64,000 nt of DNA from Maribacter sp. MMG018 (GCF_018100785.1 NZ_JAGJEC010000001.1:744001-808000); one strand, 5' to 3'; positions 1 to 9,629 are shown, numbered from the stretch's first letter. Translations and numbers: made by a program. The notes: generated from the letters alone by a model not told the origin.

Positions 1-3000
1 AATAGATTTTTACCTATGAGCGATAGGTTTAAACTGGCTTCTTGGTTAAAAAGGCTTAGATTATCAAAAGTGTAGCCAATAGAAAATTGGCGTAATTTTA
101 AAAAGGAAGCATCATAGATATTGTTCTCTTCATGGTTTCGGTCATAGAATTGGCGATAATAACTTTCTGCTGAAATAGCGACCGTATTTTGGGTGTAGAT
201 CGGGTTTTCTGTAGATCCGGTATTTACCACGCCATCCGCTACAATACCATTTTTAGGTCGGTATGCGGTTTCGGCCAGTTGACCGCCAACATTGCCCAAC
301 GCCCTGGTTCTGGATACAATAATGCCTCCTTGCCTCCAATCGAACAAGAAACTTAGATTCCACTTCTTATAATTGAAACGGTTGGAAAACCCCAGCGCAA
401 AATCAGGATTGTAATTTCCTAGTTTTCGTAGGGTATTATCGGGGATATAGTTGCCTTGGTCTGTCAAAACAAAATCCCCGTTCTCATTTTTTAGGTATCC
501 CGTACCATAGAGATCGCCTATGCGCCCCCCTTCTTCCACTTGTAAATATACCGTTTGGTTTTGGCTGTCGTAAATTCTTGAATAAGCAAGCGTTAACCTA
601 CCATCGTTTTGTGGCAGATCTTCAACAATGGCTTTGTTCGTACTAAAATTAAAAGTGCTTTTCCATACTAGGTTTTCGGTAACAATAGGGGAAATTCCCA
701 TAATGATCTCTACCCCTTTAGAACGTACGCTGCCCGCATTTACCACTTGTTGGGTGTATCCGGAAGAGATGCCGATGGGCAAGGATATAATTTGATCTTT
801 TGTTAAGGCGTTGTAGTAAGAAATATCAAAATTTAACCGATCGGAAAACAAGCGGATATCGGCCCCTATTTCGAAAGATGAGGTTTGTTCCGGTCTTAGG
901 TTGGGGTTGGCGATGGTATTTTGATTGCTGAATGTAGGTTGGCCATTGTACGGTGTCTGTGCTACAAACGCTCCGGTTGTTTGGTAAGGGTCGGTATCGT
1001 TACCGACCTGGGCCCAACTGCCCCTTAATTTTAAAAAAGAAATATAGTTTGGTAGATCTGTTACTTCCGACACTATAAAACTAGTGGATACCGAAGGGTA
1101 AAAGAAAGAGGTATTATCAACGGAAAAAGGGGTTGCCAAGGCACTGGACCAATCGTTACGAGCGGTAATGTCCATAAAAAGGAAATTTTTATACCCCAAC
1201 TTTACTAGTCCATAAAAGCTGTTGATACGCTTGTTTGATTCAAATTCGAATACCTCGATAGGCGAGGCGGCATTGGATAATCTAAAAATACCCGGCTGGG
1301 CCAAACTGGTAGTTTGTGATTGTGAGGTAGATGCTTTTTGGTCCAATCTATTGCCTCCGATGGAAACATCGAGACTTAAATTATGAAACCCCTTTCCATA
1401 ATTTATAAGAAAGTCTGTATTTATTTCCCTAAAAAATACGTCGTGTTCGGCATAACCTCCATTTTGAAATCTATTGGAGCTAAAGGCCCGTCTTAACCTG
1501 CGTCTTTCGTTTGAGTAATCCATACCAGATCGTAGCGAAATGGTTAGATGATCCGTAATATCATAGCTGGCGGAGATATTTCCAAAAACCCGGTCCCTGT
1601 TAAAAGAATTTCGATTTTCGTACATGGTAAAGAAGGGGTTATCAAAATAGGTGTAATTAAACGAGTATTGTTGCACTCCTTCCAACCCTGGTTGCCAATA
1701 ATCTCGTAAGCTTTCGATATTTAGTGATCTGGGTCCCCATCCTACAAGGGCGTAATTTACGTTCTCGGAGCCATATCCGTTAGAGGGCCTATTGCTGCTT
1801 TTGGAATTCACATAGTTTATAAAGGACCCGAATCTTAGATTTTTGGTCGGTTTAAAATTTAAACGGGTACTAATGGTCTGTCTATCCAGATCAACACCGG
1901 GTATAATCGATTCACTCCTTAAATCTGTAAACGACAGCCTATAACTTCCTTTTTCAAACCCTGAGGAAACGGCTATGTTGTTAATAAGTGTCGTACCCGT
2001 TCTATAAAAATCTTTTAGGTTATCGGGATTGGAAACAAAAGGAGTAGGGGTAATGGGAAGATTGTTGTAAAGAGAGGTATCTCCACCTCTGACCACGGTG
2101 CCGTTGGGCAATGTGACGGGACTATCGAATTGGGGAACTAGATTACCTACATCCAAGCGCAGTCCCCAGCTATATGAAATTAAATCGTTGGTACCCCCCC
2201 CTAGACCATCAACAAAGGCAAATTGCCCGGCATTTCCTTGCCCATATTCGTTTTGAAAATCGGGGAGTTTAAAAGCCGTGTCCACAAAAAAACTGGTGTT
2301 GTAGCTAATGCCCAGATCTTTGGTGTTGCCACCATCCTTTGTTTCTATGACTATAACTCCGTTCGATGCCCGTGTACCATATAGGGCGGCGGCGCTTGGC
2401 CCTTTCAACACCGATACCTCTTTAATATCATCCGGATTCACCTCCATGGCCCCGTTACCAAAATCTATTTCTTGAAATCCGGTCGCGGCCTCATTGCTAT
2501 AATTGAAAACCGAATTGTTGTTTATAGGAACCCCGTTTATAATGAATAACGGATTGTTATTTGAAAAGGATGCTTCTCCCCTAATGGTGATTTTAGATGA
2601 AGAGCCTACACCTGTAGGGCCTTGGTTGATCGTTACACCTGCTAATTTTCCGGATAGATTGTCTAAAAAATTGACCGACTTTACTTCGGTAACTCCCTGT
2701 GCGTCCAAGCTTTGAACTACATAGCCCAATTCTTTGGTTTCACGTTTTAGGCCCAAAGCGGTCAGAACCACTTCGTTCAGTTGTTCCGATGCTTCCAATA
2801 GGGTTACATTTATGACCAAACGGCCGTTAATGGTAATGTTTTGTGATTTGTAGCCCAATACAGAAAATTGCAATACACCTTGGGTGTTGGGTACTGTCAG
2901 CGAATAGGAGCCATTTTCATTGGTGGTAGCCCCTATGTCGTAATCCAACAGAACAATATTCACATAAGGTATAGCATTCCCTTCGGCATCCTTTACAGTA

Positions 3001-3071
3001 CCGGAAATAGTATCCTGAGCTAATGTGGGTGCGGTCATAACAATGGCCATGACCAACATTACAAATTTCAT
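1..3071 (-). CDS. SusC/RagA-family TonB-dependent outer membrane receptor (3' end cut by window edge)
   Basis: My own translation gives an open frame of about 1,023 residues that leaves the window before a stop. It begins with a signal peptide (MKFVMLVMAIVMTAPTLAQ), then a carboxypeptidase-like regulatory domain (SGTVKDAEGNAIPYVNIVL, about residues 22-105). A TonB plug follows, with the typical SusC end EVSVLKGPSAAALYGTRAS, and then a long beta-barrel rich in aromatic strands. SusC proteins import oligosaccharides or peptides across the outer membrane with a SusD lipoprotein partner, which would lie beyond the left edge. The substrate cannot be told from sequence. The DUF2064 gene sits 57 bp upstream on the same strand. 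I saw no frameshift in the part present. Confidence 0.93.
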   Translation of the reverse strand, partial: MKFVMLVMAIVMTAPTLAQDTISGTVKDAEGNAIPYVNIVLLDYDIGATTNENGSYSLTVPNTQGVLQFSVLGYKSQNITINGRLVINVTLLEASEQLNEVVLTALGLKRETKELGYVVQSLDAQGVTEVKSVNFLDNLSGKLAGVTINQGPTGVGSSSKITIRGEASFSNNNPLFIINGVPINNNSVFNYSNEAATGFQEIDFGNGAMEVNPDDIKEVSVLKGPSAAALYGTRASNGVIVIETKDGGNTKDLGISYNTSFFVDTAFKLPDFQNEYGQGNAGQFAFVDGLGGGTNDLISYSWGLRLDVGNLVPQFDSPVTLPNGTVVRGGDTSLYNNLPITPTPFVSNPDNLKDFYRTGTTLINNIAVSSGFEKGSYRLSFTDLRSESIIPGVDLDRQTISTRLNFKPTKNLRFGSFINYVNSKSSNRPSNGYGSENVNYALVGWGPRSLNIESLRDYWQPGLEGVQQYSFNYTYFDNPFFTMYENRNSFNRDRVFGNISASYDITDHLTISLRSGMDYSNERRRLRRAFSSNRFQNGGYAEHDVFFREINTDFLINYGKGFHNLSLDVSIGGNRLDQKASTSQSQTTSLAQPGIFRLSNAASPIEVFEFESNKRINSFYGLVKLGYKNFLFMDITARNDWSSALATPFSVDNTSFFYPSVSTSFIVSEVTDLPNYISFLKLRGSWAQVGNDTDPYQTTGAFVAQTPYNGQPTFSNQNTIANPNLRPEQTSSFEIGADIRLFSDRLNFDISYYNALTKDQIISLPIGISSGYTQQVVNAGSVRSKGVEIIMGISPIVTENLVWKSTFNFSTNKAIVEDLPQNDGRLTLAYSRIYDSQNQTVYLQVEEGGRIGDLYGTGYLKNENGDFVLTDQGNYIPDNTLRKLGNYNPDFALGFSNRFNYKKWNLSFLFDWRQGGIIVSRTRALGNVGGQLAETAYRPKNGIVADGVVNTGSTENPIYTQNTVAISAESYYRQFYDRNHEENNIYDASFLKLRQFSIGYTFDNLSLFNQEASLNLSLIGKNL

Positions 3072-3127
3072 ATTGGAGGTTATTTCATTAGTAATCGAGG
3101 GCGCTTATGCAACCCGGGTCGGTTCAA

Positions 3128-3808
3128 TTAGAAATGAAATAAGAAGGGAGACCCTTTGTTGTAAGGGTGTAGAACAAAGACACTTGAAAAATTTTCTATA
3201 AAGAAGGCGTCCGTGTTCTTTTTAATAAATAGAAAAGAGGTCAATATCTTTCTTAAAGAAGTGGAGATAGAACGTGTAAAAGCACAAAGTCTTTTTATGT
3301 CGTCTACGGTATCTAGATCATTAAGTACCTGTAATCGGTAAACAGCGCAATTTTTATTTGTAAGTTTTCGCAACAGACTACTTAAAAGGTTAAAACGCCG
3401 CCATGGTAATTGTTGAAAGAAGACAGGGTCAAAATTGGATTTGTGAAGGCCTATCAAATAAAAACCTCCATCCAATGAAGGACCCACTACCGTTTTTTGT
3501 GATCTAAGTGCGGATACCGCTTCCTTTAGATGGCTTGTTCGTAGTTGGGGGCTATCGTTACCAATGGCAATGACCTTATCGAACCCTTTGTTAAAAACAG
3601 TATTTAAGGCATTGGTAAAACGCTCTCCAAACGAATTGCCCATTTGTTCTTTTTCGGTAAAATGAAAGTAGGGTAACTCCGTTTTTTGAACGGTCTTCAG
3701 GGTATTTTTCGTAAGGGTATCAAACAGTATTTCTCCATTGCGGACAGGCTTATGTAACAACTCTTCGGAAGAAGAATTCGCAAATACCAAAATGGCCGTA
3801 CTCTGCAT
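3128..3808 (-). CDS. DUF2064 / TIGR04282-type glycosyltransferase-like protein
   Basis: 226 residues. The motifs GNDSPQL (about 93-99) and GPSLDGGFYLIGL (about 108-120) are the hallmark of the DUF2064 family, a GT-A-like nucleotidyltransferase/glycosyltransferase fold often called 'rSAM/selenodomain-associated transferase 1'. Its reaction is not established. The residues up to about 185 fit the family. The last 35-40 residues (Phe- and Lys-rich) do not resemble it and may be a lineage-specific tail or the result of an old frameshift. The ATG at 3806-3808 is the natural start. Transcription could continue into the SusC gene, although no partner function is evident. Confidence 0.8.
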   Translation of the reverse strand: MQSTAILVFANSSSEELLHKPVRNGEILFDTLTKNTLKTVQKTELPYFHFTEKEQMGNSFGERFTNALNTVFNKGFDKVIAIGNDSPQLRTSHLKEAVSALRSQKTVVGPSLDGGFYLIGLHKSNFDPVFFQQLPWRRFNLLSSLLRKLTNKNCAVYRLQVLNDLDTVDDIKRLCAFTRSISTSLRKILTSFLFIKKNTDAFFIENFSSVFVLHPYNKGSPFLFHF

Positions 3809-4187
3809 TAATTTCTGTTTAATTTTCTTTTTCTATTTAAACTTACGACAAAAATTGACACGGGTTTTCTCGTATTCAAGATTTCCCTCCTTAGAATATA
3901 TGAAAAAAACCTGTCAATTGACAAAATGACATAAACATACCGGTGGGTTGGTACGTTTACATCGCGAGGACCCAATTTTTTCAAAGGCACTCCATCATTT
4001 CTATTAAAAAGTCGCCAAAAAGCACATTCCTTTCAAAATTCAATATGTTTTTTTTGCAAACAGACCGGATAGTCTAAAAAAGAACTTAAAAAAATATGAA
4101 ATTTTAAAAAATTTTTAGCACTGAAGGTGACCCAACTGGCATAGGGATTGACATAATTTTGTAGTAAAAACAAAAAAGAAGATAGAT
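3809..4187. other. Divergent intergenic region (379 bp) between DUF2064 gene and degQ
   Basis: No convincing coding sequence. It is AT-rich and must hold promoters for both directions. It contains a perfect 12-bp palindrome TGTCAATTGACA at 3912-3923 and an additional TTGACA half-site at 3854-3859, which could be a repressor operator. A -7-like box TAATTTTG lies at 4154-4161, 26 bp before the degQ ATG, but no clear -33 TTG accompanies it. Confidence 0.5.
4154..4161 (+). promoter_or_regulatory. Candidate -7 element for degQ (TAATTTTG)
   Basis: Matches the Bacteroidota TAnnTTTG consensus and lies 26 bp upstream of the degQ start codon. I found no TTG at the expected 17-23 bp upstream, so support rests on the -7 box and position only. 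Confidence 0.4.
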
Positions 4188-5702
4188 ATGAATACAAACA
4201 AAACAAAGAGTGGAAGTATAAGGGTTTACTTCTTCTCTGCCCTTATCGCCTTGGTCGTTAGTTTAGGGGTGATAGGGTTGAACAAGCTAGACCAAAAAGA
4301 TGAAGTAAAAGGAGTAACCACCGTAGAAATGGTAAAAGGAAAGCACGTGCTGTATACGGCAGATGATGAGGGTAATATTAAACCGTTGGATTTTACCGAT
4401 ACCTCAAAAAAGGTACTGGATGCCGTAGTGCATATAAAATCTACCCAAATGTCATCTCAATATGGCAATAGTAGGGCGAGGGAGCTCCCCGACCCGTTCA
4501 AAGAATTTTTTGGGGATATGTTCAAGGGTCAAACGCCAGAAATAAAATCGCAACCTAGGGTAGGTACCGGTTCGGGAGTCATTATCAATGACAAAGGGTA
4601 CATTGTAACAAACAACCATGTGATAGAAAATGCGGATGATATTGAGGTGACCCTCTACGATAACGAATCTTATAAGGCAACGGTAATAGGTACCGACCCC
4701 ACTACGGATCTGGCCCTGATTCAGATAAAGGCCGATAATCTTAAGACCATGTCTTTAGTGAATTCAGATGATGTAGAGGTTGGCGAATGGGTGCTTGCGG
4801 TTGGTAACCCCCTTGGGTTGAACTCTACGGTTACGGCCGGTATCGTAAGTGCAAAAGCACGTAATATCAATATTAACCAGGATCGTTTTGCGGTAGAAAG
4901 CTTTATTCAGACAGACGCGGCCATAAACCCGGGAAATAGTGGTGGTGCCCTGGTTAACTTAGATGGTAATTTGGTAGGGATCAATACTGCCATAGCCAGT
5001 AGAACAGGTACTTATACCGGATACGGGTTTGCGGTGCCCAGTAACATTGTTACAAAAGTTGTGGAAGACCTCTTAAAATACGGAAACGTACAAAGGGGAA
5101 TGTTGGGTGTTACCATACGTACCATGGACAGTAATTTGGCCAAGGAAAAAGATGTAGATTTTGCCAGTGGTGTTTGGGTAGAAGAAGTTGGTGAAGATTC
5201 TGCCGCTGATAAGGCAGGGGTAGAGTCCGGAGATATTATTTTAGAGGTGAACGGTATCGAAACCCATACGTCTCCACGATTACAAGAAATCATTGCAGGT
5301 AAAAGACCGGGCGATAAGGTAACCTTGTTGGTAAAACGTGATGGCAAGAAAAAAGAGATAGAGGTAACCTTAATGAATAGGGAAGGTGGCACCGGTATCA
5401 TTAAAAAAGAGCGAAAAGAAGTGTTTAACCTGCTTGGTGCCGATTTTGAAACTTTGGATAAGGACTTGGCCAAAAAATTGGACCTTGATGGTGGCGTTCA
5501 GGTGAAGAAGTTATATCCGGGAACAATAAAAAGACAAACACAGATGAGAGAAGGTTTTATCATCACACATATTGATGGTAAACGCGTTAAGGAAGTAGGA
5601 GATGTAGCCAAAATACTAGAGAATAAAAAAGGAGGGGTTATGTTAGAAGGGATCTATGAGAACGGTGATAAATATTATTATGCGTTCGGATTGGAATCAT
5701 AA
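4188..5702 (+). CDS. degQ: Periplasmic Do-like serine endoprotease (HtrA/DegQ family)
   Basis: 504 residues. Degrades or chaperones misfolded envelope proteins in the periplasm. An N-terminal hydrophobic segment (about 13-31) serves as signal or anchor. The trypsin-like domain has His144 (TNNHVIENA), Asp174 (TTDLALI) and Ser251 (NPGNSGGAL), so the catalytic triad is complete. Two PDZ domains follow (about 303-395 and 410-500), and the second is diverged. Length and order match Do proteases of Bacteroidota. The gene is monocistronic by appearance: a -7 box precedes it and a perfect hairpin terminator follows 21 bp after the stop. Confidence 0.95.
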   Translation: MNTNKTKSGSIRVYFFSALIALVVSLGVIGLNKLDQKDEVKGVTTVEMVKGKHVLYTADDEGNIKPLDFTDTSKKVLDAVVHIKSTQMSSQYGNSRARELPDPFKEFFGDMFKGQTPEIKSQPRVGTGSGVIINDKGYIVTNNHVIENADDIEVTLYDNESYKATVIGTDPTTDLALIQIKADNLKTMSLVNSDDVEVGEWVLAVGNPLGLNSTVTAGIVSAKARNININQDRFAVESFIQTDAAINPGNSGGALVNLDGNLVGINTAIASRTGTYTGYGFAVPSNIVTKVVEDLLKYGNVQRGMLGVTIRTMDSNLAKEKDVDFASGVWVEEVGEDSAADKAGVESGDIILEVNGIETHTSPRLQEIIAGKRPGDKVTLLVKRDGKKKEIEVTLMNREGGTGIIKKERKEVFNLLGADFETLDKDLAKKLDLDGGVQVKKLYPGTIKRQTQMREGFIITHIDGKRVKEVGDVAKILENKKGGVMLEGIYENGDKYYYAFGLES

Positions 5703-5723
5703 GGTAGTATTTGGTTAATTTTA

Positions 5724-5762
5724 ATGCCGTATAGGAAGAACAAAATCCTATACGGCATTTTT
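5724..5762 (+). terminator. Intrinsic terminator after degQ
   Basis: A perfect 13-bp stem (ATGCCGTATAGGA / TCCTATACGGCAT) with a 9-nt loop, followed by a T-rich run. It ends only about 6 bp before the patatin ATG, so it separates degQ from the patatin gene or acts as an attenuator for it. Confidence 0.85.
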
Positions 5763-5767
5763 ATTGT

Positions 5768-6559
5768 ATGCTCGAACCAGAAAGTAACATATCGCTAAGG
5801 TCAAAAAAAATAGGATTGGTACTATCGGGCGGTGGTGTAAGGGGCATGGCCCACATTGGGGTTATCAAGGCACTGCAAGAATTTGGTCTGGAGGCGGAAA
5901 TTGTGGCAGGTAGTAGTGTTGGGGCACTTGTAGGGGCTTTATATGCAAACAATACCTCTATCACCGATATGATCCGTTTTTTTAAAGAGACCCCATTGTT
6001 TAAGTATAACTTTTTTACCATTGCCAAACCCGGCCTTTTAGATACCGACAGGTATGAAAATGTTTTTAGGAACTATTTTCCCAAAAATTCTTTTGAAGAG
6101 CTCAAAAGAGACCTTTATGTAGTTGCCACCGACCTTGAAAAAGGAGAAGAACTATTTGTGAACAGAGGAGAACTCATTAAACCTTTATTGGCATCGGCGG
6201 CGTTACCACCGGTATTCAGTCCTGTAAGCTATAACGGAGGTTTGTATGCGGATGGTGGTATTATGAACAACTTTCCATTAGAACCGGTTTTGGGTAAAGC
6301 GGACTTTATAATTGGCAGTAACGTGTCCATTGTTTCTAAATTGGACAAGAAACACTTAAAAAATTCCATCCAGCTAACAGGAAGGGTCACGGGCCTTATG
6401 ATCTATGCCATTAACAGGGAAAAAATAAGGCAATGTGACATGGTCGTTGAACCCAAGGCCCTAGAGCATATAGGAATTCTTGATAGAAAGGGAATAGAAA
6501 AGGCCTATATGTTGGGTTATGAAAATGCCATTGAACAACTAAAGGTGCTGTTTCCATAA
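5768..6559 (+). CDS. Patatin-like phospholipase (RssA-type)
   Basis: 263 residues. Serine acyl hydrolase of the patatin family, likely acting on membrane phospholipids or acyl esters. Oxyanion glycines GGGVRG lie at 21-26, the nucleophile elbow GSSVG at 48-52 (Ser50), and the catalytic Asp162 in ADGGIMNNFP, so the Ser-Asp dyad is intact. No signal peptide is visible, so it is probably cytoplasmic or membrane-peripheral. The ATG starts just downstream of the degQ terminator hairpin, leaving almost no room for a private promoter. Expression may rely on read-through or on a promoter overlapping the hairpin. Confidence 0.9.
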   Translation: MLEPESNISLRSKKIGLVLSGGGVRGMAHIGVIKALQEFGLEAEIVAGSSVGALVGALYANNTSITDMIRFFKETPLFKYNFFTIAKPGLLDTDRYENVFRNYFPKNSFEELKRDLYVVATDLEKGEELFVNRGELIKPLLASAALPPVFSPVSYNGGLYADGGIMNNFPLEPVLGKADFIIGSNVSIVSKLDKKHLKNSIQLTGRVTGLMIYAINREKIRQCDMVVEPKALEHIGILDRKGIEKAYMLGYENAIEQLKVLFP

Positions 6560-6619
6560 GCTATTGCACAAAGACTTGCAGATAAATTGCGGCCAGTATT
6601 TCACCAAATAGTTTGGTGG

Positions 6620-7669
6620 CTATACATCGTCGTAATCAATTTTTAGGGTCGGTGTTGTTGGGTGTGCCTGGCAGGTAAGAACAAAACCTTCGGCAATTTC
6701 ACTATCGGTTAAAATTTGATTTACCGCCATCTCCGCCTTTCCTTCGGTAACTCGTGCAATACAGCTGCTACAAACACCTCCTTGGCAAGAATAGGGAGCG
6801 TCGATATTTTCTTTCAATACGGCATCGAGTACCGTTGTTTTCTTGTCCATGGTCAGTTGAAACTCCTCATCGTCCAAAACTACCGTTAAAGAAGTTTGTC
6901 CGTCCGGTAGGGTAGGCAATTCTTCTTTGATTTCGGTGGCCGTAAACAATTCAAAGAGAATTTTATCTTCTTCAATACCATTTTCCAACAAGGTGTCTTT
7001 TACGGTATGTATCATTTTCTCAGGACCACATAGGTAAAAGGCGTCGAAAGAGGTGTCGGCGTGTTTGTTTTTTAGGGCGTAGTTAACCGTAGAAGTGTCA
7101 ATTCGTCCAAACAACGCCTTGTCTTCCCTTGTTTGACTATTGGTAAAGTAAACAAAAAATCTATTGGTGTAATCCAGTTCCAGTTTTACCAAATCGGTAT
7201 AGAACATGGTTTCTTCATAGCTTTTGTTGCCATATACCAAAACAAAGGTGTTTTTTGGGTTATCGTCCAAAACAGATTTGGCAATACTCATGATCGGTGT
7301 AATGCCACTACCTGCAGCAAAGGCCGCAATATTTTGCACCTTCCCGGTCGTTTTAAAAGAGAACCTTCCTTCGGGGGGCATTACTTCCAATACATCGCCC
7401 TCTTGTAATTTAGTATTTGCGTAATGGGAAAAACCCCCATTGTCCACTTTTTTGATACCTATGGTAATATTTTCTTTTTTGGGGGATGAGCATATAGAGT
7501 AGGCCCTTCGAAGCTCTTTTCCTTTTATTTCTTTTTTTATAGTAATGTATTGCCCGGCAGTAAAAACGAAGGTCTGAACCAGATCTTTGGGTATCTCCAA
7601 GGTGACCGCAACCGAATTTGGAGTTAATTTTTTAATGCTTTTAACCGTAAGTGCATAGAAATCTGCCAT
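6620..7669 (-). CDS. PaaE-like ferredoxin-NADP(H) reductase with C-terminal 2Fe-2S domain
   Basis: 349 residues. Electron-transfer flavoprotein of the class IB oxygenase-reductase type. The FAD domain has RAYSICSS (55-62). The NAD(P) domain has AAGSGITPIMSI (about 118-129) and YLCGPEKMI (212-220). A plant-type 2Fe-2S domain has Cys295, Cys300, Cys303 and Cys333. The layout is that of PaaE, the reductase of phenylacetyl-CoA epoxidase, but no paaABCD genes are near. In flavobacteria such stand-alone copies are usually called ferredoxin-NADP reductase, and the partner is unknown. It is divergent from the padR operon. Confidence 0.88.
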   Translation of the reverse strand: MADFYALTVKSIKKLTPNSVAVTLEIPKDLVQTFVFTAGQYITIKKEIKGKELRRAYSICSSPKKENITIGIKKVDNGGFSHYANTKLQEGDVLEVMPPEGRFSFKTTGKVQNIAAFAAGSGITPIMSIAKSVLDDNPKNTFVLVYGNKSYEETMFYTDLVKLELDYTNRFFVYFTNSQTREDKALFGRIDTSTVNYALKNKHADTSFDAFYLCGPEKMIHTVKDTLLENGIEEDKILFELFTATEIKEELPTLPDGQTSLTVVLDDEEFQLTMDKKTTVLDAVLKENIDAPYSCQGGVCSSCIARVTEGKAEMAVNQILTDSEIAEGFVLTCQAHPTTPTLKIDYDDV

Positions 7670-7829
7670 AGTTTATCTTCTTAAATAGCTAGTCTACAAA
7701 ATTAAGCATTGGCACATCGATATAAAATGGAAAGCTTTAAAAATATATACCTAAATTATTTATGCATAAGAAATTTATGTATATTGGTAAGGTCTATTTA
7801 TTGAGATATAATTTAATGTAGCAGAAATA

Positions 7830-8168
7830 ATGGCGAATTCTAAACTATACAAGGGAAGCTTATCTACGATCATCTTAAAATTATTGGATGAAGAAGGAAA
7901 GATGTACGGGTACGAGATTACCCAAAAAGTAAAGGCCATTACCAAAGGGGATTTAAAAATCACAGAAGGGGCCCTATATCCGGCCCTGCATAAATTGGAG
8001 GCCGAGGGCCTGTTGGATGTTGAGGTGGCCAAAGTGGACAATCGTTTGCGCAAGTATTATAAACTAACCGAGCAAGGGGAAAAAGAAACCGTGAACCGTT
8101 TGGCCGAGTTGGAAGAATTTATAAGAAGTATGCAGCAATTGGTCAAACCTAAATGGAGCATTCAATAG
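7830..8168 (+). CDS. PadR-family transcriptional regulator
   Basis: 112 residues. Small winged-helix repressor of the short PadR (subfamily 2) type, with the conserved MYGYEITQKV and LKITEGALYPALHKLEAEGLL segments and a C-terminal dimer helix. It is the first gene of a tight operon: the next ATG comes 3 bp after its stop. Such PadR proteins usually repress their own operon, here encoding membrane proteins and an ABC exporter, in response to membrane- or drug-related signals. The effector is unknown. Confidence 0.92.
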   Translation: MANSKLYKGSLSTIILKLLDEEGKMYGYEITQKVKAITKGDLKITEGALYPALHKLEAEGLLDVEVAKVDNRLRKYYKLTEQGEKETVNRLAELEEFIRSMQQLVKPKWSIQ

Positions 8169-8171
8169 ATT

Positions 8172-8837
8172 ATGGAACTTACACATGATGAAATAAAAGC
8201 TATAGAGCGCTATTTGGATAGTAAGAACCTTACCCATGTAGATTTGAGGGTAGAGGTAGTTGATCATATCTCGGAAAGTATTGGTGAGGCTATGCAATCT
8301 CAAAAAGTCGATTTTGATACCGCTTTTCAAAACGAAATAAGTAAATGGCATACCGATCTTGGGGAGTATTCCAGTTATTGGCTCGGACTGCTTTGGGTGG
8401 GCCCCAGAATTGTTATAAATAAATGCGTCAAAAGAGTAAAGGTTATTTATTTAAAGACTGTTTTGTTCGCCTTTGCCATAACGGGGCTCTTCTTTTTGGC
8501 TACAGATGTGATTGCGATAGAAGCGTTAAGAGCTTTGGAGGTTTTTGTAGGTTCGTTATACCTCTTGTTATTTGCTGTGTTGCTCTTTTTTAAATACCGG
8601 ATCAAGGGCACTGGTTTTCAAACATCGTTCAGTTTTCTGTTCAATATAAACGCCATCGCTTTTTCGTTCATGTTTGTATTGTACAATCCGTTTTGGACAG
8701 TATTTATGTCTTTGCTCCAAGATAGCGCCCTAAACCTTGTTTCCGTCTGGATGCATGCCTTTACCTTGGCCTTTTCATTTTTCTTTTTAGAGTTTTATAA
8801 TTCACATATGGCAACCAATAAGCAGGTATTGATATGA
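8172..8837 (+). CDS. Four-TM membrane protein with N-terminal HAAS-like helical domain (copy 1)
   Basis: 221 residues, no named function. The N-terminal roughly 80 residues are soluble and helical (LTHDEIKAIERYL...DLRVEVVDHISESIGEAM). They are clearly paralogous to the start of the next gene. About four transmembrane segments follow (roughly 89-113, 118-138, 147-173 and 190-210). Soluble helical prefixes before TM bundles, encoded next to padR, recall the HAAS/DUF1700 arrangement in Firmicutes. I infer this by layout, not by a database match. It probably works with PadR or the ABC exporter of the same operon. Confidence 0.75.
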   Translation: MELTHDEIKAIERYLDSKNLTHVDLRVEVVDHISESIGEAMQSQKVDFDTAFQNEISKWHTDLGEYSSYWLGLLWVGPRIVINKCVKRVKVIYLKTVLFAFAITGLFFLATDVIAIEALRALEVFVGSLYLLLFAVLLFFKYRIKGTGFQTSFSFLFNINAIAFSFMFVLYNPFWTVFMSLLQDSALNLVSVWMHAFTLAFSFFFLEFYNSHMATNKQVLI

Positions 8838-8857
8838 AATCTGATCTATAATTAAGA

Positions 8858-9568
8858 ATGAAGCTTACTCAAGATCACATACAACAGCTGTATAAATTTA
8901 CCAGGGCACACCATGTAGAGCATTACGACCTGCAAACAGAGCTGGTAGACCATATGGCCAATGGTATAGAAGAGCAATGGCAAAAGAACCCGAACCTTTC
9001 TTTTGAAGAGGCCCTACAAGGCGAATTTAAAAAGTTTGGGGTTTTGGGTTTTATGGATGTGGTAGAAAAGCGGCAAAAGGCCTTGGGTAAAAAATACAGG
9101 TCTATTATATGGAGGTTCTTTAAAGAGTGGCTGCAGTTGCCAAAACTGCTTTTAACATTTTCTGCAGTAGCGATCGTGTATACCATACTACATTATACAA
9201 GTGATAGCGATGTAAAGGAATACGTTTGTTTCGGAATGGCTTTTTTACTGGTTGTTTTTTCTATGGGTTATCTTTTTGTTTCAAGAAAGTATAGAAAATC
9301 TAAAATGGTAGAGGGCGGTAAAAAATGGATGTTGGGGGAGATGATCTACAATCTTGGCAATGTGGTTGTTTATAATAACCTAGTGTTTCAGATAGTGTTA
9401 TCCGTCCAAAATCTTGATCGATCTTTAATCGATAACATTTGGTTTGATCTGGCCTATGCCCTGCTGGTCGTAGCAGCTGCTTTGACTACCTATGTGGTTA
9501 TGTTCGTTATTCCTTCAAAGGCGGAAGAATTGTTGGAGGAAACATATGCGGAGTATAAAATTGCCTAG
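8858..9568 (+). CDS. Four-TM membrane protein with N-terminal HAAS-like helical domain (copy 2)
   Basis: 236 residues, tandem paralogue of the preceding gene. The shared core is DLQTELVDHMANGIEEQW against DLRVEVVDHISESIGEAM in copy 1. The TM part (about 91-109, 115-137, 158-178 and 193-218) has diverged more than the soluble domain. The start is an ATG 20 bp after copy 1. Tandem duplication with stronger conservation of the soluble part suggests the N-terminal domain binds a common partner. No enzyme motif is visible. Confidence 0.75.
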   Translation: MKLTQDHIQQLYKFTRAHHVEHYDLQTELVDHMANGIEEQWQKNPNLSFEEALQGEFKKFGVLGFMDVVEKRQKALGKKYRSIIWRFFKEWLQLPKLLLTFSAVAIVYTILHYTSDSDVKEYVCFGMAFLLVVFSMGYLFVSRKYRKSKMVEGGKKWMLGEMIYNLGNVVVYNNLVFQIVLSVQNLDRSLIDNIWFDLAYALLVVAAALTTYVVMFVIPSKAEELLEETYAEYKIA

Positions 9569-9629
9569 ATACTGTAACAAATTTGATTTTCTAAATACCT
9601 ATTGTCTAAATAATAGCAACCAACCAACT

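Noticed and set aside
9492..9629. N-terminal extension of the DUF5687 gene
   Set aside because: Overlaps the previous gene; the extension is unlike the family, and the ATG at 9630 gives the usual start.
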